Part shown: positions 1-11,718 of the stretch, in pieces
Layout: each line of letters opens with the position of its first letter
How positions within the stretch are numbered: position 1 is the first letter of the stretch
NCBI RefSeq assembly: GCF_003007715.1
Contig: NZ_PXNO01000027.1
Span: forward strand, 806,001-870,000
Source of the DNA: Marinobacter shengliensis
GTDB taxonomy: Bacteria > Pseudomonadota > Gammaproteobacteria > Pseudomonadales > Oleiphilaceae
DNA length: 64,000 nucleotides
Direction of reading: 5' to 3'
Program-made: the position numbers and the translations under genes
The notes under the pieces: generated by a model
The model's database searches: none
What the model was told of the DNA's origin: nothing
What the model saw: the letters and a program-made list of their open reading frames with translations, nothing else

Positions 1-365
1 CGAAAGCCCAGCAAGCCGCCGTCTACCGGCAAGGGAATAGGATTGAGAAATTCCTCCCGTTCAGCGGTGGTCGCAACATTGGCAATATCCACCAGCCGGT
101 TATTATTGTTGGCCAACTCTCGCAGTACCCGGCCCTGGCTCAGTTCCTCACTGCGCACGACCGTGAAGTCGCCGTATTCCGACGTTTTGGCCAGTGCCAG
201 TTCCACCAGTGACCGGATGGCCGGGTTATCGTAATTCCGGTACCAAAGAATAAAGGTGCGCTTGTCATCCGGTTCGACTGACATGGCTGGAGCGGGCAAG
301 GACAAACACAGGGCCAGAAGAAACCCCGGTAGATAACGATGAATGAAACGATTTCGTGCAACCAA
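1..365 (-). CDS. Periplasmic substrate-binding-like protein (N-terminal part, gene runs off left edge)
   Basis: The reverse-strand frame stays open from a TTG at 363-365 to the left edge, giving about 121 residues. No ATG lies between the upstream in-frame stop and the end of the signal peptide, and AAGGAAC sits just upstream of the TTG, so TTG is the likely start. Residues 5-27 form a typical signal peptide ending in LSLPAPA. The mature part begins with FILWYRNYDNPAIRSLVELA and includes VVRSEELSQGR and VDGGLLGF. This resembles the periplasmic proteins of the amino-acid-binding fold found in Marinobacter-like genomes. That family link is from memory and the ligand is unknown. The C-terminal part lies outside the window. 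Confidence 0.55.
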   Translation of the reverse strand, partial: MVARNRFIHRYLPGFLLALCLSLPAPAMSVEPDDKRTFILWYRNYDNPAIRSLVELALAKTSEYGDFTVVRSEELSQGRVLRELANNNNRLVDIANVATTAEREEFLNPIPLPVDGGLLGF

Positions 366-514
366 TGCCTTGTTCCTTAAGTGGCGCGCCCCCTAACTGT
401 AGAACAGAATCTGTTACTGAAACCGGATAACTTTCAAAAATACTGTAAAAGATTCTTGAAGCACGCGCGTTCGGCTGTAATGATCCCGAAAAACCATTCT
501 CTGGAGCCCTGAAT

Positions 515-1069
515 ATGGCACTCATTGATACACTTATCGGCACCGCTGGCCAGTGGGTAACCGCGAGCGACCCGAAAGCCACGCTTCTGCAGCCTGTTGC
601 ATGGCTTAAGAAAACCGGCAGCTATGCCACTGTTAACCGCCTGATTGGACTCGCCATTCCATTTGCACCGCGAAACGGCTTCAGTGTCGAAGAGATGCGC
701 CCCGGTTATGTTCGGGCGAAAATAAAGCTCAAGGGCAACAAGAATCATTTTGGCAGCCTGTACGCCGGTGCCTATTTCCTGGTGGCGGAAATTCCCGGTG
801 GCGTACTGTCGCTGTTTGACTTGGGGCCTGCCTATACGCCGATCCTCAAGGAGATGACTCTCGAGTTCCTGCAGCCGGCCAATTCGGATGTCACGGTAGA
901 GTTTTCACTGGCGCCGGAAGCGGTTGCCGCCATTCTGGCGGACGCCGATGCCACCGGCCGGGCGAAGTTCACCCTGGAAGGCAAGCTGAAAGACAAAGAG
1001 GGTAACCACGTGGCCACCTCGCTGGCCCATTACCGGGTGCGCAAGAAGGGTTTCAAGCCTCAGGACTGA
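515..1069 (+). CDS. Hotdog-fold protein of the DUF4442/PaaI thioesterase type
   Basis: This 184-residue cytoplasmic protein has no signal peptide. The central segment [20 protein letters not shown] followed by strand-rich sequence ([19 protein letters not shown]) fits a hotdog fold of the DUF4442 family, whose better-known relatives hydrolyse acyl-CoA thioesters. The substrate cannot be read from the sequence. The ATG is preceded by CTGGAG at a good distance. Its stop codon overlaps the end of the convergent recQ by 10 bp, so no separate terminator fits between them. The fold call is moderately sure; the enzyme activity is inferred only from the family. Confidence 0.7.
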   Translation: MALIDTLIGTAGQWVTASDPKATLLQPVAWLKKTGSYATVNRLIGLAIPFAPRNGFSVEEMRPGYVRAKIKLKGNKNHFGSLYAGAYFLVAEIPGGVLSLFDLGPAYTPILKEMTLEFLQPANSDVTVEFSLAPEAVAAILADADATGRAKFTLEGKLKDKEGNHVATSLAHYRVRKKGFKPQD

Positions 1070-2931
1070 GCAATTTCCCGCAGGGTTTGCAGGAAGACCT
1101 CGCCATATTTCTCCAGCTTGGCGGCCCCTACGCCGCTGACCTCTGCCAGTTGCTCCAGGGTTTCCGGGCGGCGTTCCAGCATATCGAACAGGGTGGTGTC
1201 GTGGAAAATCACGTAAGGCGGTACGCCCTGTTTATCTGCCAGTTCCTTCCGGCACGCCCGTAACGCATCCCAACCGGCCTGGTCGGTAATCTGCTCACGT
1301 ATTGCCGGGCCCGAGCGTTTGCCGGCAGATCTGGGCGATGAGGATTTTTTGGCCACCGGGTCTTTGCGTAACTCGATAGCCTGTTCACCCTTCAGCAGCG
1401 GGCGACACTGTTCCGTGAGCTGTAAGGCGCCGTAGCTCTCCGGATCTGCCCGGAGGTAGCCGTTGGCAACCAGCTGACGGAACACCGATTTCCACTCATT
1501 TGCGGATAACTCTGTACCAATACCATAGGTGGAAATGGCCTGGTGTCCAGATTGAAGAATGCGTTCGTTCTCAGAGCCGCGCAGCACGTCAATCAGGTAG
1601 TTAACGCCAAAGCGCTGCCCGGTACGATAAACACAGGACAGCGCCTTTTGCACGGCCACCGTGCCATCCCAGGTCTCAGGGGGCGTGAGGCAGGTATCGC
1701 AATTACCACAGGGCTGCTCCAGTTCATCACCAAAATATCGCAACAGTACCTGGCGGCGGCAGCGGGTAACTTCGCAGAGGCCAAGCATGGCATCGAGCTT
1801 CTGGCGTTCTACCCGTTTAAACTGGTCGTTGCCCTGCGATGCCTCAAGCATCTGTCTCAACTTAATGACATCCTGCAGGCCGTAAACCATCCAGGCGGTG
1901 GACGGCTTGCCGTCCCGGCCAGCCCGGCCGGTTTCCTGGTAATAGGCCTCGAGGCTTTTGGGTAAATCCAGGTGGGCGACAAACCGAACGTCTGGTTTAT
2001 CAATGCCCATCCCGAAAGCAATGGTCGCCACGATGATAACGCCGTCCTCGCGCAGGAACCGTTCCTGATGGCGGGCCCGGGCTGTGGCATCCAGCCCCGC
2101 ATGGTAAGGCAGGGCGGTGTAGCCTTTGTCCGCCAGCATCCTGGCGGTGGCGTCTACTTTGTTGCGGGACAGGCAATAGACAATCCCGCAATCACCTTCA
2201 TGTTCTGCTTTAATAAAATCCAACAACTGTTTGTTTGCATTTGTTTTTGGAGTGATACGATACTGAATATTTGGGCGATCAAAACCGCTGACAAAGTGCC
2301 GGGCAGTGGTCAGGGATAGGCGCTCGGCAATCTCTTTACGGGTTCGCTCATCCGCCGTTGCCGTCAGGGCTATCCGTGGGATACCCGGGAACTCCTGGGC
2401 GAGCATGCTTAACTGAAGGTAGTCGGAACGGAAGTCATGGCCCCACTGGGATACACAGTGGGCTTCGTCAATGGCAAATAACGATAACGACGCGTTGTGC
2501 AGCAGGTCGATGGTGCGCGGCTGTATCAGCCTTTCCGGTGCGCAGTAGAGCAGATCAAGCTCGCCGGTCATCAATGCGTATTCGGTTGCTCGGGCCTGCT
2601 CATAATCCATGGTGGAGTTGAGGAATGCCGCTCTCACACCGAGTTCCCGCAACGCAGCCACCTGATCCTGCATAAGCGCGATCAGGGGCGAAATAACAAT
2701 GGCCGTGCCGGGGCGGACCAGCGCGGGCACCTGGTAACAGAGCGATTTACCACCGCCGGTGGGCATCAGAACCAGGGCATCGCCACCATTTACAACTTCC
2801 TGAACAATCTCTCCCTGTAGTAGGCGGAAACTCTCATACCCAAAAACCTCATGCAGTACCTGCTCCGGGCTGCGGCTAGCAGAAGATGGCGGTTCGCGGG
2901 TCAGTTGCTCGAAGTCCTGGTCCGGGTACAT
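1060..2931 (-). CDS. recQ: ATP-dependent DNA helicase RecQ
   Basis: RecQ unwinds DNA 3'-5' in recombination and replication-fork repair. The protein is 623 residues from the ATG at 2931 ([10 protein letters not shown]); the open frame continues 56 codons further but that part is promoter-like and not conserved. Walker A (MPTGGGKS) is near residue 60, the DEAH box ([14 protein letters not shown]) near 155, and motif VI (GRAGRDG) is present. The RecQ zinc-binding domain follows with Cys residues in CEVTRCRRQ and CGNCDTC, and a C-terminal HRDC domain ends the protein ([20 protein letters not shown]). All three classical RecQ domains are therefore intact. It is divergent from the acyltransferase gene at 3102. 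Confidence 0.95.
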   Translation of the reverse strand: MYPDQDFEQLTREPPSSASRSPEQVLHEVFGYESFRLLQGEIVQEVVNGGDALVLMPTGGGKSLCYQVPALVRPGTAIVISPLIALMQDQVAALRELGVRAAFLNSTMDYEQARATEYALMTGELDLLYCAPERLIQPRTIDLLHNASLSLFAIDEAHCVSQWGHDFRSDYLQLSMLAQEFPGIPRIALTATADERTRKEIAERLSLTTARHFVSGFDRPNIQYRITPKTNANKQLLDFIKAEHEGDCGIVYCLSRNKVDATARMLADKGYTALPYHAGLDATARARHQERFLREDGVIIVATIAFGMGIDKPDVRFVAHLDLPKSLEAYYQETGRAGRDGKPSTAWMVYGLQDVIKLRQMLEASQGNDQFKRVERQKLDAMLGLCEVTRCRRQVLLRYFGDELEQPCGNCDTCLTPPETWDGTVAVQKALSCVYRTGQRFGVNYLIDVLRGSENERILQSGHQAISTYGIGTELSANEWKSVFRQLVANGYLRADPESYGALQLTEQCRPLLKGEQAIELRKDPVAKKSSSPRSAGKRSGPAIREQITDQAGWDALRACRKELADKQGVPPYVIFHDTTLFDMLERRPETLEQLAEVSGVGAAKLEKYGEVFLQTLREIAQS

Positions 2932-3101
2932 GGTGGTCGTCAGCCTTTGGGCGGGTGAAGTTCGGGGCGAAATGATACCAGATACTGCCGCTGGAGTGGT
3001 CAATACACCTTTTGGGATGGAGGCAAAGCGACAAGAGAAAGGATACAATAGCGCCCCTTCAGAGACTGTGATTAACCATTTCGAAAAACAACAGGGCATG
3101 C

Positions 3102-4307
3102 ATGCAGGAATTTGACGCGATCCGACCTTATTCGGATGAAGAAACCGCCCCCGCGATTCAACGCCTGGTTAACGACCCGGATTTCCTGGACATGGTTGGC
3201 CGGTTCAAATCACCGGTTGCGGCCAAGTGGGCGCCGGCCCTGCTGAGAATGTTTGTGAAGCGCTGGCTGGTTCGGAATTTCGGCCACTACCATCGGGTGG
3301 ACGACTTGCAGGCCGGCTTGTCCGGCTACGTTGGCGACCTGGTTGAAAGTACCACCTCCAGGGTGACTCACAGTGGCCTGGAAAACCTGAGCAAGAACTC
3401 CGCGCACCTGTTTATCTCCAACCATCGGGATATTGTGTTTGACCCGATGGTGGTGAACTATCTGCTGTTCCAGAACGGCTTTCACACCACCCGTATTGCC
3501 ATCGGGGACAACCTGCTGGCAAACCGGGTATTCGCGGAGATGATGCGGCTGAACAAGAGTTTCGTGGTACGCCGTAACATGACCAGCCCCCGGGAAATGC
3601 GGGATGCCTACCTGACCCTCTCCGGCTTCATCAATCACAGCATTGATACCAACCACAGCATCTGGATTGCCCAGCGCGAAGGCCGCGCCAAAGACGGCAT
3701 TGATGTGACAGACCCAGCCATCATCAAGATGTTCTACATGAGCCGAAAGAAATCCGGGCTGGAGTTTGACGAGGCCATGAACCGGCTGCACATCGTGCCG
3801 GTTTCCATCGCCTATGAATACGACCCCTGCGATGCCGACAAAGCCCGGGAACTGGAGGTAAGGGCCAGAACGGGCAATTACCAGAAAGCAGAAGGCGAAG
3901 ATACAAATCAGATCATGAGAGGCCTGACCGGATACAAGGGGCACGTTCATGTGCATTTCGGCGCGCCGATCGCCGATGCGGAAGATAACCCGAAGGCCCT
4001 GGCGTCGCGGATTGATCATGAAATGCATGCCAATTATCACCTGCATGCCTCCAACCTGGTGGCTTACCAGATGCGGGGTGTTCACCCGGAAGCTCACGAG
4101 ACACCGGGCAGTGTGAGCGAGAGTGTTGTGACGGCGGAAACCTGGTCACCGGCAGACCTGGAAGCCGCCAAGGCAGAAATGGAGCGGCGGCTGGAGGCCT
4201 GCGATGCGGCCATTCGCCCGTATCTGCTAGACATGTACGCCAACCCTGTAGTGAACGCCCTCGCCGCAAACAACATCGGCGAGGCGGTGCTGTCGCCGGC
4301 GGAGTAA
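3102..4307 (+). CDS. PlsC-type glycerol-phosphate acyltransferase family protein
   Basis: The 401-residue protein carries a PlsC/LPLAT acyltransferase domain at about residues 95-300. The box [12 protein letters not shown] has the catalytic His, but the Asp follows after five residues rather than the classical four. FVVRRNM and [11 protein letters not shown] stand where the later LPLAT motifs are expected. It has no signal peptide; members of this group act at the inner face of the membrane in phospholipid or neutral lipid synthesis. The natural acceptor cannot be decided. The C-terminal 80 residues form a helical tail. It converges with glgP with only one base between the two stop codons. 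Confidence 0.75.
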   Translation: MQEFDAIRPYSDEETAPAIQRLVNDPDFLDMVGRFKSPVAAKWAPALLRMFVKRWLVRNFGHYHRVDDLQAGLSGYVGDLVESTTSRVTHSGLENLSKNSAHLFISNHRDIVFDPMVVNYLLFQNGFHTTRIAIGDNLLANRVFAEMMRLNKSFVVRRNMTSPREMRDAYLTLSGFINHSIDTNHSIWIAQREGRAKDGIDVTDPAIIKMFYMSRKKSGLEFDEAMNRLHIVPVSIAYEYDPCDADKARELEVRARTGNYQKAEGEDTNQIMRGLTGYKGHVHVHFGAPIADAEDNPKALASRIDHEMHANYHLHASNLVAYQMRGVHPEAHETPGSVSESVVTAETWSPADLEAAKAEMERRLEACDAAIRPYLLDMYANPVVNALAANNIGEAVLSPAE

Positions 4308-4308
4308 G

Positions 4309-6861
4309 TCAGGCCCAGAGCATGGCGCCCATCTCCAGTGGATGGGTGAGTGCGTCATGGTATGGGTACATTCGCACTCGAAGGGTCTGCAGCCCAGGAT
4401 AGGGCGGTTGCACCTGGGTTTTGAACAAGGTCTGCCCATCTTTTTCGCCATCCGGTTCCAGCAAAAACCGATCTGGCCCGGGTTGTGCGTGAGTACCCGC
4501 ACATTCCGGCGTCACCAGACATTCAACCCGAACATCGCTGGGAGCCAGGCCATTCAGGCTAACGCCAATGCTCAGTTCCACGGATTCATCCCAGGCACAC
4601 TGGTCGTCCACGCAACCCCGAACGTGAATCGAAACACCATCCCAGGCGGCCCTGACTCGAGCTTTCCACTCTGCCAGCTCGGTGGCCAGGTTAAAGCCAT
4701 CGGCAGTCAGGCGTTTACCTTGCGCCGTGGCGGGTTGGTAATAGTTGCGAACGTAGTCCATCACCATGCGCTGGGCGTTGAATCTCGGCGTGATGGTCTT
4801 CATGGAGGCTTTTGAGCGGGTTACCCAACCCTTGGAGTAGCCCTGTGACGCACGGTTGTAGTAGAGCGGGATGATGTCCTGTTCCAGCAGATCGAGCAGG
4901 TCCCTGGCTTCTTCCCGATTGCGAAATTCCGGGTCCAGCCCGGTATCCCTTGGGGTAATCGCCCAGCCGTTGGTTTTGTCATAACCCTCTCCCCACCAGC
5001 CGTCCAGAACACTGAGGTTGAGGGCACCATTAAGCGCGGCTTTTTCTCCGGACGTACCGCTGGCCTCTTTCGGGTACTCGGGCGTGTTCAACCATACATC
5101 CACGCCGCTGAGCAGTCGTCGGGCCATGGCTTGGTCATAGTTTTCGAGCAGGATGATGTGGCCCATCAGGGAGGGCTGCATGGATAATCCATGGATGACC
5201 TTGATCAGTTGCTGGCCGGGTTGGTCCTGGGGATGGGCCTTGCCCGCGAACACCAGCACCACGGGGTGATCTGGATTGGTCAGCAGTCGTTCCAGCCTGG
5301 CCAGGTCGGAGAAGATCAGGGTGGCCCGTTTGTAGGTGGCGAAGCGCCTGGCAAAGCCGATAACCAGGGCGTCTTTTTCAGGCGAGGCCAGCTGCCGGGC
5401 CATGCGCTCGGTTACCGAATGCCCGGTGCCGTTTCGTTTGTGCTGGCGCTTGAGCCGGCGCACGGTGTATTCGGCCATCTGTTGTTTAAGCGCCTTGTGA
5501 ACGCTCCAGTAGTGATAGTCCGGAATATTATCGATGAAGTGCCAGAAGTCCGGGTTCAGCAATTCGCTCTTCCAGGTTGGGGCGTGCATGTCGAACAGAC
5601 TCGCCCACTCCGGTGCCAGGAAGGTTGGTACATGCACGCCATTGGTGATGTACTGGATCGGGTTGTCCCTGGCTGGCACCTGGGGCCAGATATCTCCCTC
5701 CATGTGCGAAGCCACCCCACCGTGAATTCGGCTGACGCCATTATGAAAGCGGGAGCCACGCAACCCCAGACTGGTCATGTTGAAGCTGTCGTCGCCATTT
5801 TTTGAGCCCAGCGCAAACACTTCGGCAAAGTCCAGCCCTGAATCCTCTACATAGGCCCCAAGATGATGGGCGACCAGATCCCGCGGGAAAATGTCGTGGC
5901 CAGCCGGTACGGGTGTGTGGGTGGTGAACAGGGTTGAACCTGCAACGGCTTCCAACGCCGCACTGAATGGCAGACCTTCCGCCATGGCCATGCGGCACCG
6001 TTCAAGAATCTGGAACGCGGCGTGGCCTTCGTTGATGTGCCAGGTTGTCGGCTTGATCCCGAGTTCAGATAGCACCCGCACGCCACCGATCCCGAGCAGC
6101 ATCTCCTGACTTACGCGTGTGCTGAAGTCGCCACCGTAAAGCTGCAGTGTCAGCGCCTGGTCGTCTGCGTTGTTTTCCGGCGTGTTGGAATCCAGCAGGT
6201 ACAGGCGAATATGCCCGACCCGTGCCATCCAGACTTTGGCGTAGACATCGCGGCCAGGGAAGGGCACGGACACCGTCAGCTGTTTTCCGTCTCGTTCCAC
6301 CGGAGTAATGGGCAATTCATCACTGGAATGGCTCTGATAGCGCGCGATTTGTTGACCCAGGGCGTCAATGGTCTGGATGAAATAGCCCTGCTGATACAGC
6401 AGCCCAACGGCCACGAACGGCAGGCCCAGATCGCTGGCGGCCTTGCAGTGATCGCCGGCCAGAATGCCAAGGCCGCCGGAATAGATGGGAAAGCTTTCAT
6501 GGAAGCCAAACTCTGCACAAAAGTAGGCCACCAGGCTAGTCTTTGGGTCGAGTGCCTCCAGAACACCGGCCCCGGGCTCGGATTCAAGGTAGGCATCGTA
6601 ACTGGACAGTACCCGGCGGTATTCGGCCATAAAGGCACGATCTTCTGATGCCTCATTCAGCCGGGTCTGTGACACTCGGCGCAGGAACAGTTTCGGGTTG
6701 TGCTCAACCTTTTGCCACAATCGAAGATCGATGCGGGCGAAGAGGCTTCGTACCCCATGATCCCAGCTATAGAACAAATCGTTAGCCAGAACCTCAAGCC
6801 CTTCAATAGCCTCCGGAATATGGGGGCGGGCTTCCAGCCGGAACTCCGTTGCCTTGTGCAT
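4309..6861 (-). CDS. glgP: Alpha-glucan (glycogen/maltodextrin) phosphorylase, first copy
   Basis: The enzyme releases glucose 1-phosphate from alpha-1,4-glucan ends using pyridoxal phosphate. The 850-residue product belongs to the branch with an N-terminal DUF3417 region (DLFYSWDHGVRSLFARID, about residues 25-60). The cofactor lysine is in EASGTSGEKAALNGALNLS near residue 605. Two ATGs are close together (6867 and 6861); the strong AAGGAGG lies 8 bases from the second, which I chose. It is third in glgB-glgA-glgP, 33 bp after glgA, so synthesis and breakdown appear to be co-transcribed. A second, diverged copy lies at 16207-18711. Confidence 0.9.
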   Translation of the reverse strand: MHKATEFRLEARPHIPEAIEGLEVLANDLFYSWDHGVRSLFARIDLRLWQKVEHNPKLFLRRVSQTRLNEASEDRAFMAEYRRVLSSYDAYLESEPGAGVLEALDPKTSLVAYFCAEFGFHESFPIYSGGLGILAGDHCKAASDLGLPFVAVGLLYQQGYFIQTIDALGQQIARYQSHSSDELPITPVERDGKQLTVSVPFPGRDVYAKVWMARVGHIRLYLLDSNTPENNADDQALTLQLYGGDFSTRVSQEMLLGIGGVRVLSELGIKPTTWHINEGHAAFQILERCRMAMAEGLPFSAALEAVAGSTLFTTHTPVPAGHDIFPRDLVAHHLGAYVEDSGLDFAEVFALGSKNGDDSFNMTSLGLRGSRFHNGVSRIHGGVASHMEGDIWPQVPARDNPIQYITNGVHVPTFLAPEWASLFDMHAPTWKSELLNPDFWHFIDNIPDYHYWSVHKALKQQMAEYTVRRLKRQHKRNGTGHSVTERMARQLASPEKDALVIGFARRFATYKRATLIFSDLARLERLLTNPDHPVVLVFAGKAHPQDQPGQQLIKVIHGLSMQPSLMGHIILLENYDQAMARRLLSGVDVWLNTPEYPKEASGTSGEKAALNGALNLSVLDGWWGEGYDKTNGWAITPRDTGLDPEFRNREEARDLLDLLEQDIIPLYYNRASQGYSKGWVTRSKASMKTITPRFNAQRMVMDYVRNYYQPATAQGKRLTADGFNLATELAEWKARVRAAWDGVSIHVRGCVDDQCAWDESVELSIGVSLNGLAPSDVRVECLVTPECAGTHAQPGPDRFLLEPDGEKDGQTLFKTQVQPPYPGLQTLRVRMYPYHDALTHPLEMGAMLWA

Positions 6862-6894
6862 GATCATGACCTCCTTGCGGCCACTGGCACTGTC

Positions 6895-8361
6895 TCAGTC
6901 ATCGTGTATCCGGCCATTGCCGGTCAACAGGTTCTGATAAAGCGTTGCGTAATCCCTGGCGCGCTGTTTCCAGGAATAATCTGCGCTCATTCCGTTTTCC
7001 TGCAGTCGCCGCCATGTCTTCCTGGTGCCAAGGGTTTGCAGGGCACGCTCGACCGCCTGGAATAGCGCATCGGGTGTGGGTTCCCGGAACACGAAACCAT
7101 TGGCTTGGTCGGCAGTGACTTCTGACGGGTCGAATACGGTGTCGTTCAGGCCACCGACGCCGTGGACGACCGGCACGGTGCCATAGCGAAGGCTATACAT
7201 CTGGTTCAGCCCGCAGGGCTCGAAGCGCGATGGCATGAGAAACAGGTCTGCACCGGCGGTAATGCGGTGCGCCAGGCCCTCGTTGTAGCCCAGGGTCAAT
7301 GACAGCTGCCCGGGCCATGCCCGTGCCAGTTCCTGCAGCCGCACCTGGTAGTGGCTTTGGCCCGACCCCAGGATGGCAAACTGGCAGCCGCGCTCCAGCA
7401 GGGGCACCGTGACGGCCAATAGCCAGTCAAGGCCTTTTTGTTCCACCAGGCGACCAACAAAACCAAACAGAGGAGCACCACTGGCCTCAAGCTTGAGCTC
7501 CTGTGCCAGGCGCGCCTTGCACTGTTCTTTGTTTTTCAGGTGGCCGGGGCCGTAATGGAAGTCTAACCATCGGTCCTGTTCCGGGTCCCAGACGCGGGTG
7601 TCAATGCCATTGAGAATGCCGTGCAGGTGGCGGGAACGATGGCGCAGCAGGCCATCCAGTCCGTAGCCAAACCAAGGTGTCTGGATTTCCTCGGCGTAGC
7701 CGGGGCTGACCGTGGTGATGGCGTCACTGAACACCAGGCCGCCTTTGATAAAGGACAGCTGGCCGTGGAATTCAAGCAGCTCCATGCGCCAGAGAAAGTC
7801 CGGCAGGCTCAGGGCCCGAAAGGTTTCGTGGCTGAAAAGCCCCTGATAAGCCAGGTTATGAATGGTAAACACGCTCTTGGGCGGGGGTTGGGCGCTCTCC
7901 AGGAACACCGGGATCAGCCCTGCCTGCCAATCGTTGCAATGCACAATGTCGGGTTGCCAGGACAACCCAAGCTGCCCCAGTGCCATCATGGCACCGATTC
8001 GGCCAAACAGATGAAAACGGTGAGCATTATCCCACCAGTCTTCACCATCATCGTTCTGGTAGGGGCTGTCGCCGGGGCGATCAAACAGCGCCGGGCAGTC
8101 CACCAGCCAGAGACTGACGGCCGTTCCGGGTAAACGTGTCTGCCACAGGGCAACGTCATACTGGCCATAACGGAAACGGGTTTTACGGCGCGAACCTGCC
8201 CCTCGGGCCGCTTCCAGGGCAGCGGGATAACCGGGTAACAGTATCTGGCAATCATAACCAAGCTTGCACAAGGCCTCGGGCAGACTTGCGGAAACATCCG
8301 CCAGGCCTCCGGTTTTCACCAGCGGGTAGACCTCGCTTGTGGCAAACAGGATGCGGGTCAT
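6895..8361 (-). CDS. glgA: Glycogen synthase (ADP-glucose type, GT5)
   Basis: GlgA extends alpha-1,4-glucan chains from ADP-glucose. The 488-residue protein starts [20 protein letters not shown], with the KTGGL sugar-nucleotide motif near residue 15. The C-terminal GT-B half includes [15 protein letters not shown] and [19 protein letters not shown], with the conserved Glu. The ATG overlaps the glgB stop in a TGA/ATG 4-bp overlap, which points to translational coupling. The open frame extends 24 codons further upstream, but only the internal ATG gives the family N-terminus. Its substrate would come from the divergent glgC product. Confidence 0.95.
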   Translation of the reverse strand: MTRILFATSEVYPLVKTGGLADVSASLPEALCKLGYDCQILLPGYPAALEAARGAGSRRKTRFRYGQYDVALWQTRLPGTAVSLWLVDCPALFDRPGDSPYQNDDGEDWWDNAHRFHLFGRIGAMMALGQLGLSWQPDIVHCNDWQAGLIPVFLESAQPPPKSVFTIHNLAYQGLFSHETFRALSLPDFLWRMELLEFHGQLSFIKGGLVFSDAITTVSPGYAEEIQTPWFGYGLDGLLRHRSRHLHGILNGIDTRVWDPEQDRWLDFHYGPGHLKNKEQCKARLAQELKLEASGAPLFGFVGRLVEQKGLDWLLAVTVPLLERGCQFAILGSGQSHYQVRLQELARAWPGQLSLTLGYNEGLAHRITAGADLFLMPSRFEPCGLNQMYSLRYGTVPVVHGVGGLNDTVFDPSEVTADQANGFVFREPTPDALFQAVERALQTLGTRKTWRRLQENGMSADYSWKQRARDYATLYQNLLTGNGRIHDD

Positions 8362-10247
8362 GGTGCGGCCCTCAGAATGATGAGCGCCAGGGGAGGCAGG
8401 GTTACCTCCAGAGAGCATGGCCGTGCCATCCACGGCTGGTCATCGGCGATTAATGGGAGAGGGTTGCCCAGGTTGCTGCCGCCATAATAAGTGGAGTCGG
8501 AATTGAAGATTTCCTGCCAGGCCCCGCCAATGGGCACCCCGATTCGATAATGTTGGCGCGGGATGGGCGTAAAGTTGACGATAACAACAAGAACTTCCTG
8601 CTGCTGCCCACCTTTGCGCACATAACTGATCACCGATTGCGGCGAGTCGTGGCAATCAATCCACTCAAACCCCGCACCGGTGAAGTTCCGGCCGTGGAGG
8701 GCGGGCTCCCGGCGATACAAACCGTTCAGATCCCTGACCAGCGTTTGTATGCCCCGATGCGCGTTGTGTTCAAGCAGGTGCCAGTCCAGCTCCCGCTTTT
8801 CGCTCCATTCACGGCGCTGGCCAAACTCACCGCCCATAAACAGTAACTTGGCGCCGGGATAGGTGTACATGTAACTGAATAAAAGGCGTAATGAGGCCCG
8901 TTGTTGCCATTCATCACCCGGCATTTTCTGGATCAGGCTGGACTTACCGTGTACCACCTCATCATGGGACAACGGCAGCAGGAAATTCTCGGAGAACGCA
9001 TAAAGAAGGCCGAACGTGAGTTTTTCATGGTGATACTGCCGGTACACCGGATCTTGCTGGAAGTAACGCAGGGTGTCGTGCATCCAGCCCATGTTCCACT
9101 TCAGGTTGAAACCCAGCCCGCCAATTTCCGGCGGCCGGGTTACCCGGGGCCAGGAGGTGGATTCTTCCGCCATCATCAGGATGCCCGGAAAGCGGCTCTG
9201 GCATACCCGGTTGAGGTCTTTCAGGAACTCGACGGCTTCAAGATTCTCATGTCCACCGTAGTCATTCGGCAGCCATTCACCTTCGTCGCGGGAATAGTTC
9301 AGGTACAGCATGGAGGCCACGGCATCCACCCTTAATCCATCCAGATGAAAGGCGTCGAGCCAGAACAGCGCGCTCCCGATCAGGAAATTACGGACCTCAT
9401 GGCGGCCATAATTGTAGATCAGGGTACCCCAATCCTGGTGCCTACCACGGCGTGGGTCTTCATGTTCGTAAAGTGCGGTGCCATCGAAGCGGGCGAGGGC
9501 GTAATCATCATCGGGAAAATGCCCCGGCACCCAGTCCAGTATCACCCCGATGTTGTTCTGATGACATTGGTCGATAAGGTAACGCAGATCATCCGGGCTC
9601 CCGTAGCGGCTGGTGGGCGCATAATAGCCTGTGGTCTGGTAACCCCAGGACTCATCCAGTGGGTGCTCGGTAATCGGTAGCAGCTCGATATGGGTGAAGC
9701 CGGTTTCCAGAACGTAGGGGACGAGCTGGTCGGCCAGCTCGCGATAGGTCAGCCAACGGCAAGAGCCATGGTGTTGCCAGGAGCCGGGGTGTACTTCGTA
9801 GATACAGATTGGGCGATGCTGCCAGTCAAAACGGCTTCGTTTGTCCAGCCAGTCACCATCGCCCCAGGGGTATCGGCCTCGCTCGGTAACCACGGCGGCA
9901 TTGGACGGCCGATGCTCAAAAGCCTGACCATAAGGGTCAGTTTTGATGATCTCACCGCGGGCCGTGCTGATCGCAAACTTGTAGATGGCCCCGGGCCGGA
10001 CACCCGGTATAAACAGTGACCAGACCCCCGAGCTTTCGTTCGCCCGCATCACGTGCTGGGCCGAATTCCAGCCGTTGAAATCTCCAATCACACTGACTGA
10101 GCGGGCGTTGGGTGCCCAGACGGCAAAACGCACGCCTTCTTTCCCGCTGGCCGTGAGAGGGTGGGCACCCAGCACATTGTAAATGTGCCAATGGCGACCT
10201 TCGGCAAACAGGTGGAGATCGAACTCGCTCAAGGCAGGGCTTTCCAT
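8358..10247 (-). CDS. glgB: 1,4-alpha-glucan branching enzyme (GH13)
   Basis: GlgB makes alpha-1,6 branches in glycogen. The start at 10247 ([17 protein letters not shown]) gives 629 residues; 28 extra upstream codons of open frame are unlikely to be translated. An N-terminal CBM48 domain ([19 protein letters not shown]) precedes the GH13 barrel. The nucleophile Asp is in [16 protein letters not shown], the acid/base Glu in [10 protein letters not shown], and the third carboxylate in LSHDEVVHG. It is the first gene of the leftward glgBAP unit and faces glgC across a 205-bp gap. The short N-terminus suggests the form lacking the extra N1 domain. Confidence 0.95.
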   Translation of the reverse strand: MESPALSEFDLHLFAEGRHWHIYNVLGAHPLTASGKEGVRFAVWAPNARSVSVIGDFNGWNSAQHVMRANESSGVWSLFIPGVRPGAIYKFAISTARGEIIKTDPYGQAFEHRPSNAAVVTERGRYPWGDGDWLDKRSRFDWQHRPICIYEVHPGSWQHHGSCRWLTYRELADQLVPYVLETGFTHIELLPITEHPLDESWGYQTTGYYAPTSRYGSPDDLRYLIDQCHQNNIGVILDWVPGHFPDDDYALARFDGTALYEHEDPRRGRHQDWGTLIYNYGRHEVRNFLIGSALFWLDAFHLDGLRVDAVASMLYLNYSRDEGEWLPNDYGGHENLEAVEFLKDLNRVCQSRFPGILMMAEESTSWPRVTRPPEIGGLGFNLKWNMGWMHDTLRYFQQDPVYRQYHHEKLTFGLLYAFSENFLLPLSHDEVVHGKSSLIQKMPGDEWQQRASLRLLFSYMYTYPGAKLLFMGGEFGQRREWSEKRELDWHLLEHNAHRGIQTLVRDLNGLYRREPALHGRNFTGAGFEWIDCHDSPQSVISYVRKGGQQQEVLVVIVNFTPIPRQHYRIGVPIGGAWQEIFNSDSTYYGGSNLGNPLPLIADDQPWMARPCSLEVTLPPLALIILRAAP

Positions 10248-10452
10248 AGACCTTCGATTCCCGATCAGGATGGCAGGACAATGACCGTTATTGAACGCCT
10301 CTGGGCCTGTACAAAAAATGACCCAAGACAATATTACGTCATAATCTTCTGCTAGTGTTCTAATATTAGTATCAGTGTCAAATTGATGTCGACTCTCCCT
10401 TCATCTGCTCAAACAGGGAAGGAAGACCACCAAGGTTTTCAGGGAAGGTGTC
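10248..10452. promoter_or_regulatory. Divergent intergenic region between glgB and glgC
   Basis: This 205-bp AT-richer gap must hold the promoters for the leftward glgBAP unit and the rightward glgC-GH57-malQ unit. On the minus strand a TTGACA hexamer lies near 10374-10379, but no good -10 element follows at standard spacing. A short perfect palindrome (CTAATATTAG) sits just beside it. AGGGAAGG just upstream of glgC is its ribosome-binding site. I cannot assign a named regulator. Confidence 0.5.
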
Positions 10453-11718
10453 ATGCATACTGCGAAGCGCTTCGTCAGCCGTCTTACACGGCAAACTCTC
10501 GCTCTGGTTCTTGCCGGGGGGCGCGGTTCCCGACTCCATGATCTCACCAAGTGGCGCGCCAAGCCCGCCGTGCCCTTCGGCGGAAAGTTCAGGATTATTG
10601 ATTTCCCGTTATCCAATTGCATCAACTCCGGCATCGCCCAGGTCGGAGTGATTACTCAGTACAAATCTCATTCCTTGATTCGCCATATACAGCGGGGCTG
10701 GGGATTCATGCGTGGTGAGCTTGATGAGTTTGTGGAATTGCTTCCCGCCCAACAGCGCATTGAAACCTCCTGGTATGAGGGCACCGCCGACGCGGTATTA
10801 CAGAACCTGGATATTATTCGCAGCCATGAACCGGAATACGTGCTGATACTGGCTGGAGACCATGTCTACAAGATGGACTATGGCACCATGCTGGCCGCTC
10901 ATGTGGAGAATGAGGCAGACATTACCGTTGGCTGTATTGAAGTGCCGATTGAAGACGCCACCGCCTTCGGTGTGATGTCGGTGGACGATGAACTACGGAT
11001 TACCGAGTTTGAGGAAAAGCCTGCGTTGCCGAAGGCCATGCCAGGACAACCCGATAAAGCCCTAGCGTCCATGGGCATCTACGTATTTAGCACCCGGATT
11101 CTTTTTGATGAATTGCTACGAGATCATCAACTTAACAACGACTCTTCACATGATTTCGGCAAAGATATCATCCCGTCGGTCATCCGGCGTCTTAATGTGT
11201 GTGCCTTTCCGTTCCGGGATCCTGTCAATAAAAAGCCGGCCTATTGGCGCGACGTAGGGACTATCGATTCACTCTGGCAAGCGAACCTTGAGCTGATAGA
11301 CGTGAGCCCCGAACTCAACCTGTACGATGCCCATTGGCCGATCTGGACCTATCAGGAGCAACTACCGCCGGCCAAGTTCATATTTGACGATGAGGACCGC
11401 CGGGGAACCGCCGTTGATTCCATGGTGGCCGGAGGCTGCATAGTGTCCGGGGCCCGAATTCGCCACTCATTGCTGTTTTCACAGGTGCGTGTGCATTCGT
11501 TCACCACGGTTGAGGACGCTGTCATTTTTCCGGATGTAGATATCGGCCGCCATTGCCACATTCGCAAAGCTGTCATTGATCGTGGATGCAGAATCCCGGA
11601 TGGCACCCGCATTGGGTTTGACAAAAAAGCAGACGAAAACCGTTTCCATGTTTCGCCCAAAGGCGTTGTTCTGATCACACCCGAGATGCTCGGGCAGGAT
11701 TACCCCCATGGACTCTGA
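10453..11718 (+). CDS. glgC: Glucose-1-phosphate adenylyltransferase (ADP-glucose pyrophosphorylase)
   Basis: GlgC makes ADP-glucose from glucose 1-phosphate and ATP, the committed step of bacterial glycogen synthesis. The 421 residues contain the nucleotidyltransferase signature [13 protein letters not shown] and [20 protein letters not shown] near residues 20-55. [18 protein letters not shown] marks the sugar-phosphate region, and a left-handed beta-helix allosteric domain follows ([19 protein letters not shown]). The ATG has AGGGAAGG upstream. The last 11 bases overlap the start of the GH57 gene, so the two are probably coupled. Length is normal for the family. Confidence 0.96.
   Translation: MHTAKRFVSRLTRQTLALVLAGGRGSRLHDLTKWRAKPAVPFGGKFRIIDFPLSNCINSGIAQVGVITQYKSHSLIRHIQRGWGFMRGELDEFVELLPAQQRIETSWYEGTADAVLQNLDIIRSHEPEYVLILAGDHVYKMDYGTMLAAHVENEADITVGCIEVPIEDATAFGVMSVDDELRITEFEEKPALPKAMPGQPDKALASMGIYVFSTRILFDELLRDHQLNNDSSHDFGKDIIPSVIRRLNVCAFPFRDPVNKKPAYWRDVGTIDSLWQANLELIDVSPELNLYDAHWPIWTYQEQLPPAKFIFDDEDRRGTAVDSMVAGGCIVSGARIRHSLLFSQVRVHSFTTVEDAVIFPDVDIGRHCHIRKAVIDRGCRIPDGTRIGFDKKADENRFHVSPKGVVLITPEMLGQDYPHGL

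Noticed and set aside
3210..4097. 295-codon frame antisense to the acyltransferase
   Set aside because: It has no start context and no domain; the forward frame has the acyltransferase motifs.
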